Shown: positions 30,694 through 39,820, counted from the stretch's first letter. The stretch is DNA of 64,000 nt from Pseudomonadota bacterium (GCA_963204815.1 CAUJHQ010000158.1:1-64000); one strand, 5' to 3'. Made by a program: numbers and translations. Notes: generated by a model not told the origin, from the letters alone.

Positions 30694-32879
30694 GCGGCGG
30701 CCGGCAGCACGATCGTGAAGCGCGCGCCGCCCTCGGCGCGGTTCGTGGCCTCGATGCGGCCGCGCATCGCCGCCAGCGATTCGGCGCTCAGCGCCAGCCC
30801 GAGCCCGAGGCCCTGCCCCGCCGGCTTGGTGGTGAAAAAGGGCTCGAAGAGGTGCGGCAGCACGTCAGCGGCAACGCCGGGGCCGCTGTCGTCGACGTGC
30901 AGGCGCACTTCGTGGCCGTCGAGCGCGGCGTGCAAGCGCAGTTGCCGCCGCGCGCCGCCGGCCATCGCGTCGGCAGCGTTGAAGACCAGGTTCGCGAGCG
31001 CCAGCGCCAGCCGCTGCGGGTCGACGTCGACCGCGACCGCCGGCACGTCCTCTTCGAACCCGATGCGCGCCACGCCGAGCCGCGGTGCGAACAGCTGGCG
31101 TGCATCGGCCAGCACGGCGCGCAGGTCGTGGCGTGCCAGCTGCGGCGGCTCGGCGCGGGCGAAGTCGCGCAGGCGGCCGATGAAACGCTGCAGCCGCTGC
31201 GCTTCGGCCACCAGCGTGGCGAGCGTGGCCGACACCTCGGCCGGGCCGCTGGCCAGGCGCGCCGAGAGCGCCTCGGCCAGCAGCAGCAGCGTACCCACCG
31301 GGTGGCTCATCTCGTGCACCACGCCGCTGGCCAGGCGGCCGATGGCGACCATCTTGCCGGCGTGCACCAGGAGTGCCTGCGTGCGCTCCTTCTCCAGCGC
31401 GGCCTGCGTCTCCAGCAACTCGGCGCGCAGGCGGTTCGTCTCGGCGATGGCGCGCTGGCGCTCGGCCTCGGCCTGGGCCTGCTCGACGCGGTGGCGCACC
31501 AGCATCGCGGTCGCGTGGTCCTCCGCGCGGCGGCGCTCGGCGTGGCGGCGCGCGTCCGCCGCTTCGCGCTCGCGCCGCAGCGCGCCTGCCAGGTCGCCGG
31601 CCCGTTCGAGGTCGGCCGACAGCGCGTGCAGCCACTCGGCCGGCGGCTGGTAGCCGGGCATGCGCGCGCCGGCGGCGAGCGCCGCTTCCAGGTGGTGGAT
31701 CGGCCCGCTGGCGGCATCGGACCCGGCCGGCGCCGGCAGCCCGTGGCGGCGCGCGATCTCGGCCAACACGTGGTGCACGGTCGAGACGCGCGGCCAGTCG
31801 TCCTGCGACAGCGCGCCGTCCAGCGCTTCCTGCGCGGCGGCCAGCGCGGCGTCGACGTGGCCGACGCGGGCCAGCGCCAGCGCCAGGTGGCGCAGGCTGC
31901 CGCTGACGAGGTCGGGGTGCGGCAGGCGGCGCGCGCCGGCCAGCGCCGCTTCGCACCAGCGCTGCGCCTCGGCGTCTTCGCCGAGTTCGAGGCAGGCTTC
32001 GCCCAGCACCTGCAGCGCCAGCACGTGGTTGCGCGCCCCTTCGCTGCCCGCGAACGCCGGCAGCCCCTCCAGCAGCAGCGCCTTCGCGGCCTGCGCACGG
32101 CCCAGGCCGAGCAGCATGGAGCCGGTCTGCATCAGGCACCAGGCCGTGAGGTAGGGCCAGCCGGTGGGCTGCACGGTGGCGCGCGCGCGCTCGGCCCAGG
32201 CGAGCGCGCCTTCGTGGTCGTTCAGCGTGCTGAAGGCGATGCCGATGTTCAGCGCCAGCGTCACCTCGGCGTGGCGCAGGCCGGCGGCGACGGCCGCCGC
32301 GTGCGCGCGCTGGAAGGCGCCGATCGCGCTGCCGATGTCGCCGCGCCGCCAGGCCTGCGTGGCGCGCGCGGCCTCGACGTAGGTGTCCAGGCCGGGTTCG
32401 CCGAGCGCGGCCGCCGCGTCGAGCGTGTCGCCCCAGTGCGCCTGCGCGTCGTCGGCGTTGGCGGTGGCTTCGGCGCAGGCGCTCCAGGTGGCGGCGATGC
32501 GCTGGCGGGCGGCCTCGCCGGCGCGGCGGAAGTGCTCGTGCGCCGCGCGCATCGCGGCGTCGCGGTCGCCGCCGGTCTGGTCGCAGAGCGAGGCCTCCAG
32601 CATGTCGGCGTCGCCGAGGCCGACCGCGTCGCCAGCGGCGGCGAAGGCGCTGCGCGCGGCCGCCACGTGCGCGGCGGCGGCGTCCAGGCGGTTGTGCAGC
32701 CAGGCCGCTTCGCCGCGCACGAGCTCGGCGCGGCCGCGCGCGGCCGGCGGCGCATCGGCCGCGAGCGTGCCGACGAGCGCCAGCGCGCGCGCCGTGTCGC
32801 GCTGGCGCAGCGCCCAGGCCTGCGTCAGCGCGTCGCCGTGCGCGATCTCGTCGTCGGTGCCGAAGAAGTCGGGTGCCAC
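30690..32879 (-). CDS. Soluble TPR-domain sensor histidine kinase (DctB-like transmitter)
   Basis: GTG start VAPDFFGTDDEIAHG; long TPR-like helical region; no evident TM segment; ASGVVHEMSHPVGTLLLL H-box; LVFNAADAM N-box; GLGLGLALS G-box. Confidence 0.85.
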   Translation of the reverse strand: MAPDFFGTDDEIAHGDALTQAWALRQRDTARALALVGTLAADAPPAARGRAELVRGEAAWLHNRLDAAAAHVAAARSAFAAAGDAVGLGDADMLEASLCDQTGGDRDAAMRAAHEHFRRAGEAARQRIAATWSACAEATANADDAQAHWGDTLDAAAALGEPGLDTYVEAARATQAWRRGDIGSAIGAFQRAHAAAVAAGLRHAEVTLALNIGIAFSTLNDHEGALAWAERARATVQPTGWPYLTAWCLMQTGSMLLGLGRAQAAKALLLEGLPAFAGSEGARNHVLALQVLGEACLELGEDAEAQRWCEAALAGARRLPHPDLVSGSLRHLALALARVGHVDAALAAAQEALDGALSQDDWPRVSTVHHVLAEIARRHGLPAPAGSDAASGPIHHLEAALAAGARMPGYQPPAEWLHALSADLERAGDLAGALRREREAADARRHAERRRAEDHATAMLVRHRVEQAQAEAERQRAIAETNRLRAELLETQAALEKERTQALLVHAGKMVAIGRLASGVVHEMSHPVGTLLLLAEALSARLASGPAEVSATLATLVAEAQRLQRFIGRLRDFARAEPPQLARHDLRAVLADARQLFAPRLGVARIGFEEDVPAVAVDVDPQRLALALANLVFNAADAMAGGARRQLRLHAALDGHEVRLHVDDSGPGVAADVLPHLFEPFFTTKPAGQGLGLGLALSAESLAAMRGRIEATNRAEGGARFTIVLPAAA

Positions 32880-32942
32880 GCGGTCATCGTGGCATGTGCG
32901 GGCGCGGCGCCGCAACCGCCGTTCGTGGGGCGGCGCTCCCCA

Positions 32943-32968
32943 GCCTGCCGGCTTGCAGGCCGGCAGGC
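32943..32968. repeat. Perfect inverted repeat (hairpin)
   Basis: GCCTGCCGGC-TTGCAG-GCCGGCAGGC, 10-bp arms. Confidence 0.75.
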
Positions 32969-32978
32969 CTTCGCCAGG

Positions 32979-33008
32979 CGCAAGACCGTCCGCGGGGACG
33001 GTCTTGCG
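32979..33008. terminator. Strong hairpin, probable terminator of the permease operon
   Basis: CGCAAGACCGTCC-GCGG-GGACGGTCTTGCG, perfect 13-bp arms, just past the 33016 stop; no clear T tract. Confidence 0.6.
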
Positions 33009-33015
33009 TCCGGCC

Positions 33016-33852
33016 TCAGCGCTTGCGCGCCAGCTTCGGGTCCATCAGGTCGCGCAGCCCGTCGCCCAGCAGGTTCAGGCCGAGCACGCTGATGACGATG
33101 GCCACGCCCGGGTACACCGCCAGCAGCGGCGCCTGGAACATCTGCGTCTGCGCCTCGTTGAGCATGCGGCCCCAGCTCGGCCGCGGCGGCTGCGTGCCCA
33201 GGCCGAGGTAGCTGAGCGCCGCTTCGGCCAGGATGGCGGTGGCGAACAGGATCGTCGCCTGCACGATCAGCTGGCTGGCGATGTTGGGCAGCACGTGGTC
33301 GAGCGTGATGCGCCAGGCGCCCTTGCCGGCGCTGCGCGCGGCCAGCACGTATTCGCGCGACCAGATCGCGTTCGCGGCGCCGCGCGTGATGCGCGCGAAC
33401 ACCGGGATGTTGAAGATGCCGATGGCGACGATGCTCATCACCAGCCCCGGCCCGTAGATGGCCGTCAGCATGATGGCCGACAGCAGCGCCGGGAAGGCGA
33501 AGGTGAAGTCGGCGCTGCGCATGATCAGCTCCTCGACCCAGCCGCGCCGCGCGGCGGCGGTGCAGCCCAGCGCCACGCCCACCGCGAGCCCGAGGCCGAC
33601 CGCGATGACCCCCACGGCAATGCTGTTCTGCGCCCCCACGAGCAGCTGCGACGCGATGTCGCGCCCCAGGCTGTCGGTGCCCAGCCAGTGCGCCGCGCTC
33701 GGGCCTTGCAGCTTCTTCGGGATGTCGATCTCGGCCGGCGGGTGCGGCGTCCAGAAGACCGACAGCAGCGCGGCCGCGATCATCAGCAGCGTGAGGGTGG
33801 CGCCGAGCATGAAGCTCTTGTGGCGCAGCGCGCGGTTCCAGAAGGCGTTCAT
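33016..33852 (-). CDS. Dipeptide-type ABC transporter permease (DppC-like)
   Basis: MNAFWNRALRHKSFMLGATLTLLMIAAALLSVFWTPHPP...HWLGTDSLGRDIASQLLVGAQNS...EAALSYLGLGTQPPRPSWGRML. Confidence 0.93.
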   Translation of the reverse strand: MNAFWNRALRHKSFMLGATLTLLMIAAALLSVFWTPHPPAEIDIPKKLQGPSAAHWLGTDSLGRDIASQLLVGAQNSIAVGVIAVGLGLAVGVALGCTAAARRGWVEELIMRSADFTFAFPALLSAIMLTAIYGPGLVMSIVAIGIFNIPVFARITRGAANAIWSREYVLAARSAGKGAWRITLDHVLPNIASQLIVQATILFATAILAEAALSYLGLGTQPPRPSWGRMLNEAQTQMFQAPLLAVYPGVAIVISVLGLNLLGDGLRDLMDPKLARKR

Positions 33853-34805
33853 GCGTGGCGCAGCCGGGGGTCGATCAGCGCGTACAGCACGTCGACGACG
33901 AAGTTGACGGCCACCACCACCGCCGCGAGCAGCATGACGACGTCGCGCACGACGACGAGGTCGCGGTTGCTGATGGCCTGGAAGACGAGGCGGCCGACAC
34001 CCGGCAGCACGAACACGTTCTCGACCACCACGGTGCCGGTGACGAGGTTGGCGAACTGCAGCCCGGCCACCGTGAGCACCGGGATCATCGCGTTGCGCAG
34101 CACATGGCGCCACAGGGCCTGGCGCCGTGTCAGACCCTTCGCGCGGGCGGTGCGCACGAAGTCCTCTCGCATCACCTCCAGCACGGCGCTGCGCGTCACG
34201 CGCGCCAGGATCGCCGCCTGCACCACCGCCAGCGCCACCGCCGGCAGGATCAGCGCGACGACACCTTCGACGAGGCCGCCGCCGTCGTCCTCGGTCCAGC
34301 CGGGGAAGCCGCCCGCCGACACCCACTGCAGCTTCACGGCGAACAGCAGGATCAGCAGGATCGCGAACCAGAAGTTCGGGATCGCGATGCCCACCTGGCT
34401 GGCCGCCATGACGCCCACGTCGCCCAGCTGGTTGTGGCGCGACGCGGCGTACAGGCCGAGCACCAAGGCCAGCACCACCGTCAGCGCCATCGCCATCAGC
34501 GCCAGCGGCAGCGTGACCTGCAAGCGCTCGGCGATGAGCTCGGCGGTCGGCGTGTCGTAGCTGATGCTGTTGGAGGTGCGGCCCTGCAGCAGGCCGCCGA
34601 CCCAGGCCGCGTAGCGCTCGGCGGCCGGGCGGTCGAGGCCGAGCTTGGTGTTCAGCGCGGCGAGCGATTCGGGCGTCGCGGTGTCGCCGAGGATGACCTC
34701 GGCTGCGCTGCCCGGCAGCAGCTCGAGCACCGCGAAGACGACGACGGAAGCGATCGCCAGCGTGGCAAGGAAAGTGGCGAAGCGCCGGAGCAGGAACACG
34801 GTCAT
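33849..34805 (-). CDS. Dipeptide-type ABC transporter permease (DppB-like)
   Basis: MTVFLLRRFATFLATLAIASVVVFAVLELLPGSAAEVILGD...RTARAKGLTRRQALWRHVLRNAMIPVLTVAGLQ (EAA loop). Confidence 0.93.
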   Translation of the reverse strand: MTVFLLRRFATFLATLAIASVVVFAVLELLPGSAAEVILGDTATPESLAALNTKLGLDRPAAERYAAWVGGLLQGRTSNSISYDTPTAELIAERLQVTLPLALMAMALTVVLALVLGLYAASRHNQLGDVGVMAASQVGIAIPNFWFAILLILLFAVKLQWVSAGGFPGWTEDDGGGLVEGVVALILPAVALAVVQAAILARVTRSAVLEVMREDFVRTARAKGLTRRQALWRHVLRNAMIPVLTVAGLQFANLVTGTVVVENVFVLPGVGRLVFQAISNRDLVVVRDVVMLLAAVVVAVNFVVDVLYALIDPRLRHA

Positions 34806-34824
34806 CGCGGCCTATGATGCCCGA

Positions 34825-36279
34825 ATGAACGCCCTGCCCTTCGACACCACGCCGGTCTTCGTCGGCGGCCGCTGGCGCGCCTGCGCGAGCGGCGAGACCC
34901 TGCCCCTGCTGAACCCTTCCGACGGCACGCTGCTGGCACAGATCGCGCGCGGCAACGCGGCCGATGTCGACGCCGCCGTGCAGGCCGCGCAGGCCGCGCT
35001 CGACGGCGACTGGGGCCGCCTGAGTGCCGCCGAACGCGGCCGCCTGATGCTGAAGATGAGCGCGCTGGTGCTGGAGCAGGCCGACGAACTGGCGCGGCTG
35101 GAGGCGCTGGACGTCGGCAAGCCGGTGAAGCAGGGCCGCGCCGACGCGGTGGCGCTGGCGCGCTACCTGGAGTTCTACGGCGGCGCCGCCGACAAGGTGC
35201 ACGGCGAGACGATCCCGTTCGCCAACGGCTACACCGCCTTCACGCTGCGCGAGCCGCACGGCGTGACGGCGCATATCGTGCCGTGGAACTACCCGATGCA
35301 GATCATCGGCCGCAGCGTCGGTGCCGCGCTCGCGATGGGCAATGCCTGCGTGCTGAAGCCGGCCGAAGAGGCCTGCCTCACCGCGCTGGCCTTCGCGCGC
35401 ATCGCCGAACGCGCGGGCTTCCCCGCCGGCGCGATCAACGTCGTGCCGGGCCTCGGCGAAGAGGCCGGCGCGGCATTGGCGTCGCACCCGGGCGTGCACC
35501 ACATCTCGTTCACCGGCTCGGTGCAGGTGGGCGCGCTGATCCAGGCGGCGGCGGCGAAGAACGCGGTGCCGGTGACGCTGGAACTGGGCGGCAAGAGCCC
35601 GCAGCTGGTCTTCGCCGACGCCGACCTCGAGACCGCGCTGCCGTTCCTGGTCAACGCCGGCATCCAGAATGCCGGCCAGACCTGCTCGGCGGCGAGCCGC
35701 ATCCTCGTCGAACGATCCATCTTCGACGCGGTGGTGGCGCGCATGGCCGAACGCTACCGCGCGCTGCGCGTCGGGCCGGCAACGGCCGACCTGGACATCG
35801 GGCCGCTGATCTCGGCGCGCCAGAAGGAGATCGTCGAGGGCTTCCTCGCCGTCGTGCGCGAAGGCGGCCTGAACATCGCCGCCCAGGCGCCGCTGCCGGC
35901 CGCGCTGCCGGCCGGCGGCTTCTACGTGCCGCCCACGCTGGTGGCCGGCGTCGACGCGAAGCACCGCATCGCGCAGGAGGAGATCTTCGGCCCGGTGCAG
36001 GCGGTGACCGCGTTCGACGGCGAGGCCGACGCGTTGCGGCTGGCCAACGGCACCGCCTTCGGCCTCGTGGCCGGCGTGTGGACGAAGGACGGCAGCCGCG
36101 CGCTGCGTGTGTCGCGCAAGCTGCAGTGCGGCCAGGTCTTCGTCAACAACTACGGCGCCGGCGGCGGCATCGAACTGCCGTTCGGCGGCGTCAAGCTCTC
36201 GGGCCACGGCCGCGAGAAGGGCTTCGAAGCCTTGTACGGCTTCTCGACGCTGAAGACGATCGCCATCAAGCACGACTGA
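34825..36279 (+). CDS. Aldehyde dehydrogenase family protein (betaine/amino-aldehyde type)
   Basis: TLREPHGVTAHIVPWNYPMQI; FTGSVQVG; VTLELGGKSPQLVFADADL; NAGQTCSAASRILVE. Confidence 0.93.
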   Translation: MNALPFDTTPVFVGGRWRACASGETLPLLNPSDGTLLAQIARGNAADVDAAVQAAQAALDGDWGRLSAAERGRLMLKMSALVLEQADELARLEALDVGKPVKQGRADAVALARYLEFYGGAADKVHGETIPFANGYTAFTLREPHGVTAHIVPWNYPMQIIGRSVGAALAMGNACVLKPAEEACLTALAFARIAERAGFPAGAINVVPGLGEEAGAALASHPGVHHISFTGSVQVGALIQAAAAKNAVPVTLELGGKSPQLVFADADLETALPFLVNAGIQNAGQTCSAASRILVERSIFDAVVARMAERYRALRVGPATADLDIGPLISARQKEIVEGFLAVVREGGLNIAAQAPLPAALPAGGFYVPPTLVAGVDAKHRIAQEEIFGPVQAVTAFDGEADALRLANGTAFGLVAGVWTKDGSRALRVSRKLQCGQVFVNNYGAGGGIELPFGGVKLSGHGREKGFEALYGFSTLKTIAIKHD

Positions 36280-36287
36280 GCGCGACT

Positions 36288-37457
36288 TCACGCGCGCGGG
36301 CCGACCAGATCGTCGAGCGGCCTGCGCGGCGTGCCCGCCCACGGCGCCTTCGCATGGCCGACGCGGCCGAACATCTGCACCGTGTCGGCTGCCGGGTCGA
36401 AGCCGAGCACGCGGTGCAGTGCTTCGTACGGGCCGCGCATCTCGGCGAACTCCTGCAGCGCCTGCGACAGCGGGTGCATCTCCAGCCCGAGCGCCGTCGC
36501 CTGCAGGTGTGCGCGCACCCAGGCGCGGCCGCTGTCGACTTGCGCCCGCCGGCCGTTGCCGCGGCTGGCGAGCCAGAAGTAGCCGCTGCCGGTCTCGAAG
36601 GGTGCCCAGCGGTCCATCGCGCGCTGCAGGTTGGCGCTGCCGGCGCGCGGCACCTCGAAGCGGTCGAACAGCCCGATGGCCGACATCAGCGCGGGCATCG
36701 CGCCCGGGATCGAGATGCCGTCGCGGTGGCGCTCGATCTCCGACGCGCCCACCCGCATCAGGTGCGCCGACTCGAGGTAGGTGCGGTCGGTGGTGATCTC
36801 GATGCGGTAGGCCTCGCGCGTCAGCGCACGCAGTTCGGCGACGCGCGGCGCATCGGTCACGGCACCGGCCTGGACGCCGCGTTCGCCGGCGCAGGCCGCG
36901 AGCGCCGCCCAGTCGGCCGCGGCAACGGCGCGTGCGCTGTCGTACTCGCCCTTGTGCGTGTGGCGGCGGCGGATCTGCGCGAACAGCGGGTCGCGCGCCG
37001 CGCCGGCCTTCAGCACGAGGCGCGCCACCGCGCGGCCACCCGGCAGTTCGCGCGCGCCGGGCTCGCCGTCGGGAAAGGCTTGCACGTCGACGCGCACGCC
37101 GCGCTCGGCGGCGGCCAGCACGGCCAGTTCGACGAAGGCGCCGCATCCGATCAGCACCTGGCGGCCGAACGGGTCGGTTTCTGGCAGCAGGCGGGCGGCG
37201 TCGCACACCAGCGTGATTTCGCCGTCGCGCCGCAGGTCGGCAACCCACGGCTGGCGGTTGTGCGGGTTCGGCGCCAGCAGTGCGTGCGCCAGCATCCAGC
37301 GCCGCAGGTCGGTGTCGGGCGCCACCGGCTCCCAGGCGCCGACCGCGGCCGCCGGGTACGGCGACGACGAGCAGCCGGCCAGCGGCGCGGCGGCGAACAC
37401 GGCGCCGCCGCCGACGAGGGCGATGAAGCGGCGGCGGGGCAGAAGGTGCGGTGTCAT
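36288..37457 (-). CDS. Acg/nitroreductase-like FMN-binding protein, predicted Tat-exported lipoprotein
   Basis: MTPHLLPRRRFIALVGGGAVFAAAPLAGC (twin-arginine and lipobox); HALLAPNPHNRQPW motif. Confidence 0.78.
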   Translation of the reverse strand: MTPHLLPRRRFIALVGGGAVFAAAPLAGCSSSPYPAAAVGAWEPVAPDTDLRRWMLAHALLAPNPHNRQPWVADLRRDGEITLVCDAARLLPETDPFGRQVLIGCGAFVELAVLAAAERGVRVDVQAFPDGEPGARELPGGRAVARLVLKAGAARDPLFAQIRRRHTHKGEYDSARAVAAADWAALAACAGERGVQAGAVTDAPRVAELRALTREAYRIEITTDRTYLESAHLMRVGASEIERHRDGISIPGAMPALMSAIGLFDRFEVPRAGSANLQRAMDRWAPFETGSGYFWLASRGNGRRAQVDSGRAWVRAHLQATALGLEMHPLSQALQEFAEMRGPYEALHRVLGFDPAADTVQMFGRVGHAKAPWAGTPRRPLDDLVGPRA

Positions 37458-37560
37458 GGCGTGCTCCGGCAAGGGGGTTTCGAGGTGGCGCCATCGTCGC
37501 CATCGGCGGCCCGCCGCACCACGCCCGGCGGCGTTTGGCGGCCATGCGAAACTGTTTGCC

Positions 37561-38502
37561 ATGCCTGCGCGCGAGCCGTCTGCGATCGCCGTCGAAGCCG
37601 CGCCCGGCCCGCGGCTCGACGACTGGAACCTGCTGCGCTCCTTCATCGCCGTGCACGAGACCGGCACGCTGACCGAGGCCGCGCGCCGCCTGGGCACCAC
37701 GCAGCCCAGCGTGGGCCGCCACCTGCGCGAACTGGAGACGCTGCTCGGCGAGACGCTCTTCGTGCGCCTGCCCGGCCGGCTGCAACCCACCGACCGCGCG
37801 CAGGCCCTGTTCGACGCCGCGCTGGCGATGCGCCACGCGGTGCGCGACGCCGAGCGCCTGTTCACCGGCCAGCCCGAGCAGGTGGCCGGCGCGGTGCGCG
37901 TCACGGTGTCGGAGGCCTACGGCTACCACGTCGTGCCGCAGCTGCTGATGCCGCTGCTGCACGAGCAGCCGGAGCTGGAGATCGAGCTCGCGGTGAGCAA
38001 CCGCGTGGACAACCTGCTGCGCCGCGATGCCGACATCGCGGTGCGCTTCCTGCGCCCGCAGCAGGACGGCGTGATCGCGAAGAAGGTCGGCGAGACCGAA
38101 CTGGGCCTCTTCGCGCACGAGGACTACCTGGCGCGCTTCGGCGAGCCGCTGGCGGTGGACAGTGTGCCGGCCGGCGTGCTGGCCGGCTTCGACCGCGAGC
38201 GCTGGCCGCTCGAGACGCTGGTGAAGGGGCCGCTGCCGCCCGCGCCGCTGCGCTTTCGCTTCCGCAGCGATTCAGTGCTGGCGCGCCAGGCGGCAGCCGA
38301 GTGCGGTGGGGCGCTGGCGGTCTACCTGGCCGATGTGGCGGCCGAGCGGCCGGGGTTGCGCCGGGTGCTGCGCGAGCAACTCGCGCTCAGGCAGGAGGTC
38401 TGGCTGTGCGCCCATGACGAACTGCGGCGCAGCAGCCGCATGCGTTTCGTCTGGGACCGCCTCGGCGCCGCGCTCGAAAAGCGCCTGCGCCGGCTGGGCT
38501 GA
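37561..38502 (+). CDS. LysR-family transcriptional regulator
   Basis: DDWNLLRSFIAVHETGTLTEAARRLGTTQPSVGRHLRELETLLGETLFVRLPGRLQPT. Confidence 0.92.
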   Translation: MPAREPSAIAVEAAPGPRLDDWNLLRSFIAVHETGTLTEAARRLGTTQPSVGRHLRELETLLGETLFVRLPGRLQPTDRAQALFDAALAMRHAVRDAERLFTGQPEQVAGAVRVTVSEAYGYHVVPQLLMPLLHEQPELEIELAVSNRVDNLLRRDADIAVRFLRPQQDGVIAKKVGETELGLFAHEDYLARFGEPLAVDSVPAGVLAGFDRERWPLETLVKGPLPPAPLRFRFRSDSVLARQAAAECGGALAVYLADVAAERPGLRRVLREQLALRQEVWLCAHDELRRSSRMRFVWDRLGAALEKRLRRLG

Positions 38503-38511
38503 CCCGGGAGG

Positions 38512-38757
38512 TCAGTCGTCGAGCGACTCGTGGCGCGCCGCGGCGGCGAACAGGTCGGCGGCGAAGCCGGGGTCGGTGTGCTGCAGGCCCATGGCCATCT
38601 CGCGCACGGTCGCGGCCTCCGCAGCACGCGACACCTTGCGCACCGGCGCCTTCACCCAACCCGCGATGCGAGCGAACACTTGCGCTGCGATCACCGCACC
38701 GCGCGGTACGGCGGGGGTGTCGATATGGAGAACGTCGAAGGTGCTGGCGGTGGACAT
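38512..38757 (-). CDS. Hypothetical small protein
   Basis: 81 aa MSTASTFDVLHIDTPAVPRGAVIAAQVFARIAGWVKAPVRKVSRAAEAATVREMAMGLQHTDPGFAADLFAAAARHESLDD; divergent from LysR. Confidence 0.6.
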   Translation of the reverse strand: MSTASTFDVLHIDTPAVPRGAVIAAQVFARIAGWVKAPVRKVSRAAEAATVREMAMGLQHTDPGFAADLFAAAARHESLDD

Positions 38758-38842
38758 GGAACTGCTCCTCGTGAGAGGCGGCCCGGAACGAGAGCCGCTG
38801 ACCCGAAGATTAGTGGAAACCCTTATCTATTGGTTTGAATCT

Positions 38843-38863
38843 TGTGCATGTAAGCTATGCGCA
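38843..38863. promoter_or_regulatory. Candidate LysR-type operator
   Basis: TGTGCAT-GTAAGCT-ATGCGCA, 7-nt arms with one mismatch, in an AT-rich divergent intergenic region. Confidence 0.45.
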
Positions 38864-38881
38864 GCATTCATATCTACAAGC

Positions 38882-39820
38882 GTGCCGCTGAACTTCCGCA
38901 CCCTCGACCTGAACCTGCTGCGCGTCTTCGACGTCGTCATGTCGGAAGGCAACCTGACGCGGGCGGCCGAGGTGCTGTCGATCACGCAGCCGGCCGCCAG
39001 CCATGCGCTGCGCCGCCTGCACGACGCCGTCGGCGAGCCGCTGTTCACGCGCAGCAAGCACGGCATGACGCCGACGGCACGCGCGCAGGCGCTGTGGCCG
39101 CAGGTGCGCGGCGCGCTCGACACGCTGCGCCACTCGCTGGCGCCCGAGGCCTTCGATCCGCTGCACGACAGCGCCAGCTTCAGCATCGCGATGGCGGACG
39201 CCACCGCCACGCTGATCGCACCGCCGCTGGTGCGCGCCATCGAGACCGGGCGCACGCAGGTCGCGCTGCGCGTGAAGCCGCTGACCACGCGCGACCCGCG
39301 CCGCCTGCTGCGCGACGGCGAGGCCGACCTCGCGATCGGCCACTTCCCCGAGGCCATCGCCGCCATCCAGGCCGACGGCGCGACGGCGCGCGAACGCCAC
39401 CAGCGCCTGCACGAAACCCGCTACGTCTGCGTGATGCGCCGCGGCCACCCGCTGGCCGGCCAGCCGCTGACGCTGGACGCCTACTGCGAGGCGCACCACC
39501 TGATGGTCAGCTTCTCCGGTCGCCCGCACGGCCAGGTCGACCAGGCGCTGGCCGCGCTCGGGCGTCAGCGCCGCATCGTGCTGACCGTGAACCAGTTCTT
39601 CACCGCCGGCCAGGTGGTCACGCAGTCAGACCTGCTAACGGTGCTGCCGCTGTCCTTCGTCGCCGCCACCGGCACGCAGGACCAGGTGGTGACGCGCGCC
39701 CTGCCCTTCGCGCTGGCGCCGATCGCGGTGCAGATGCTGTGGCCGGTGCGCCAGGACGCCGACCCCGCGCACCGCTGGCTGCGCGCGCTGGTGCAGCAGG
39801 CGGCCGGCGTGGCGGCGTAG
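38882..39820 (+). CDS. LysR-family transcriptional regulator (NodD/SyrM-like group)
   Basis: GTG start VPLNFRTLDLNLLRVFDVVMSEGNLTRAAEVLSITQPAASHALRRLHDAVGEPLFTRSKHGMTPT. Confidence 0.92.
   Translation: MPLNFRTLDLNLLRVFDVVMSEGNLTRAAEVLSITQPAASHALRRLHDAVGEPLFTRSKHGMTPTARAQALWPQVRGALDTLRHSLAPEAFDPLHDSASFSIAMADATATLIAPPLVRAIETGRTQVALRVKPLTTRDPRRLLRDGEADLAIGHFPEAIAAIQADGATARERHQRLHETRYVCVMRRGHPLAGQPLTLDAYCEAHHLMVSFSGRPHGQVDQALAALGRQRRIVLTVNQFFTAGQVVTQSDLLTVLPLSFVAATGTQDQVVTRALPFALAPIAVQMLWPVRQDADPAHRWLRALVQQAAGVAA

Noticed and set aside
27954-33092. 1712-aa plus-strand ORF
   Set aside because: Runs through the opposite or alternate frame of the lipoprotein, regulator and kinase genes; low-complexity translation, while the annotated genes carry real motifs.
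33016-38118. 1700-aa minus-strand ORF
   Set aside because: Only the C-terminal part (DppC permease from ATG 33852) is a real protein; the rest is a shadow frame of neighbouring genes.
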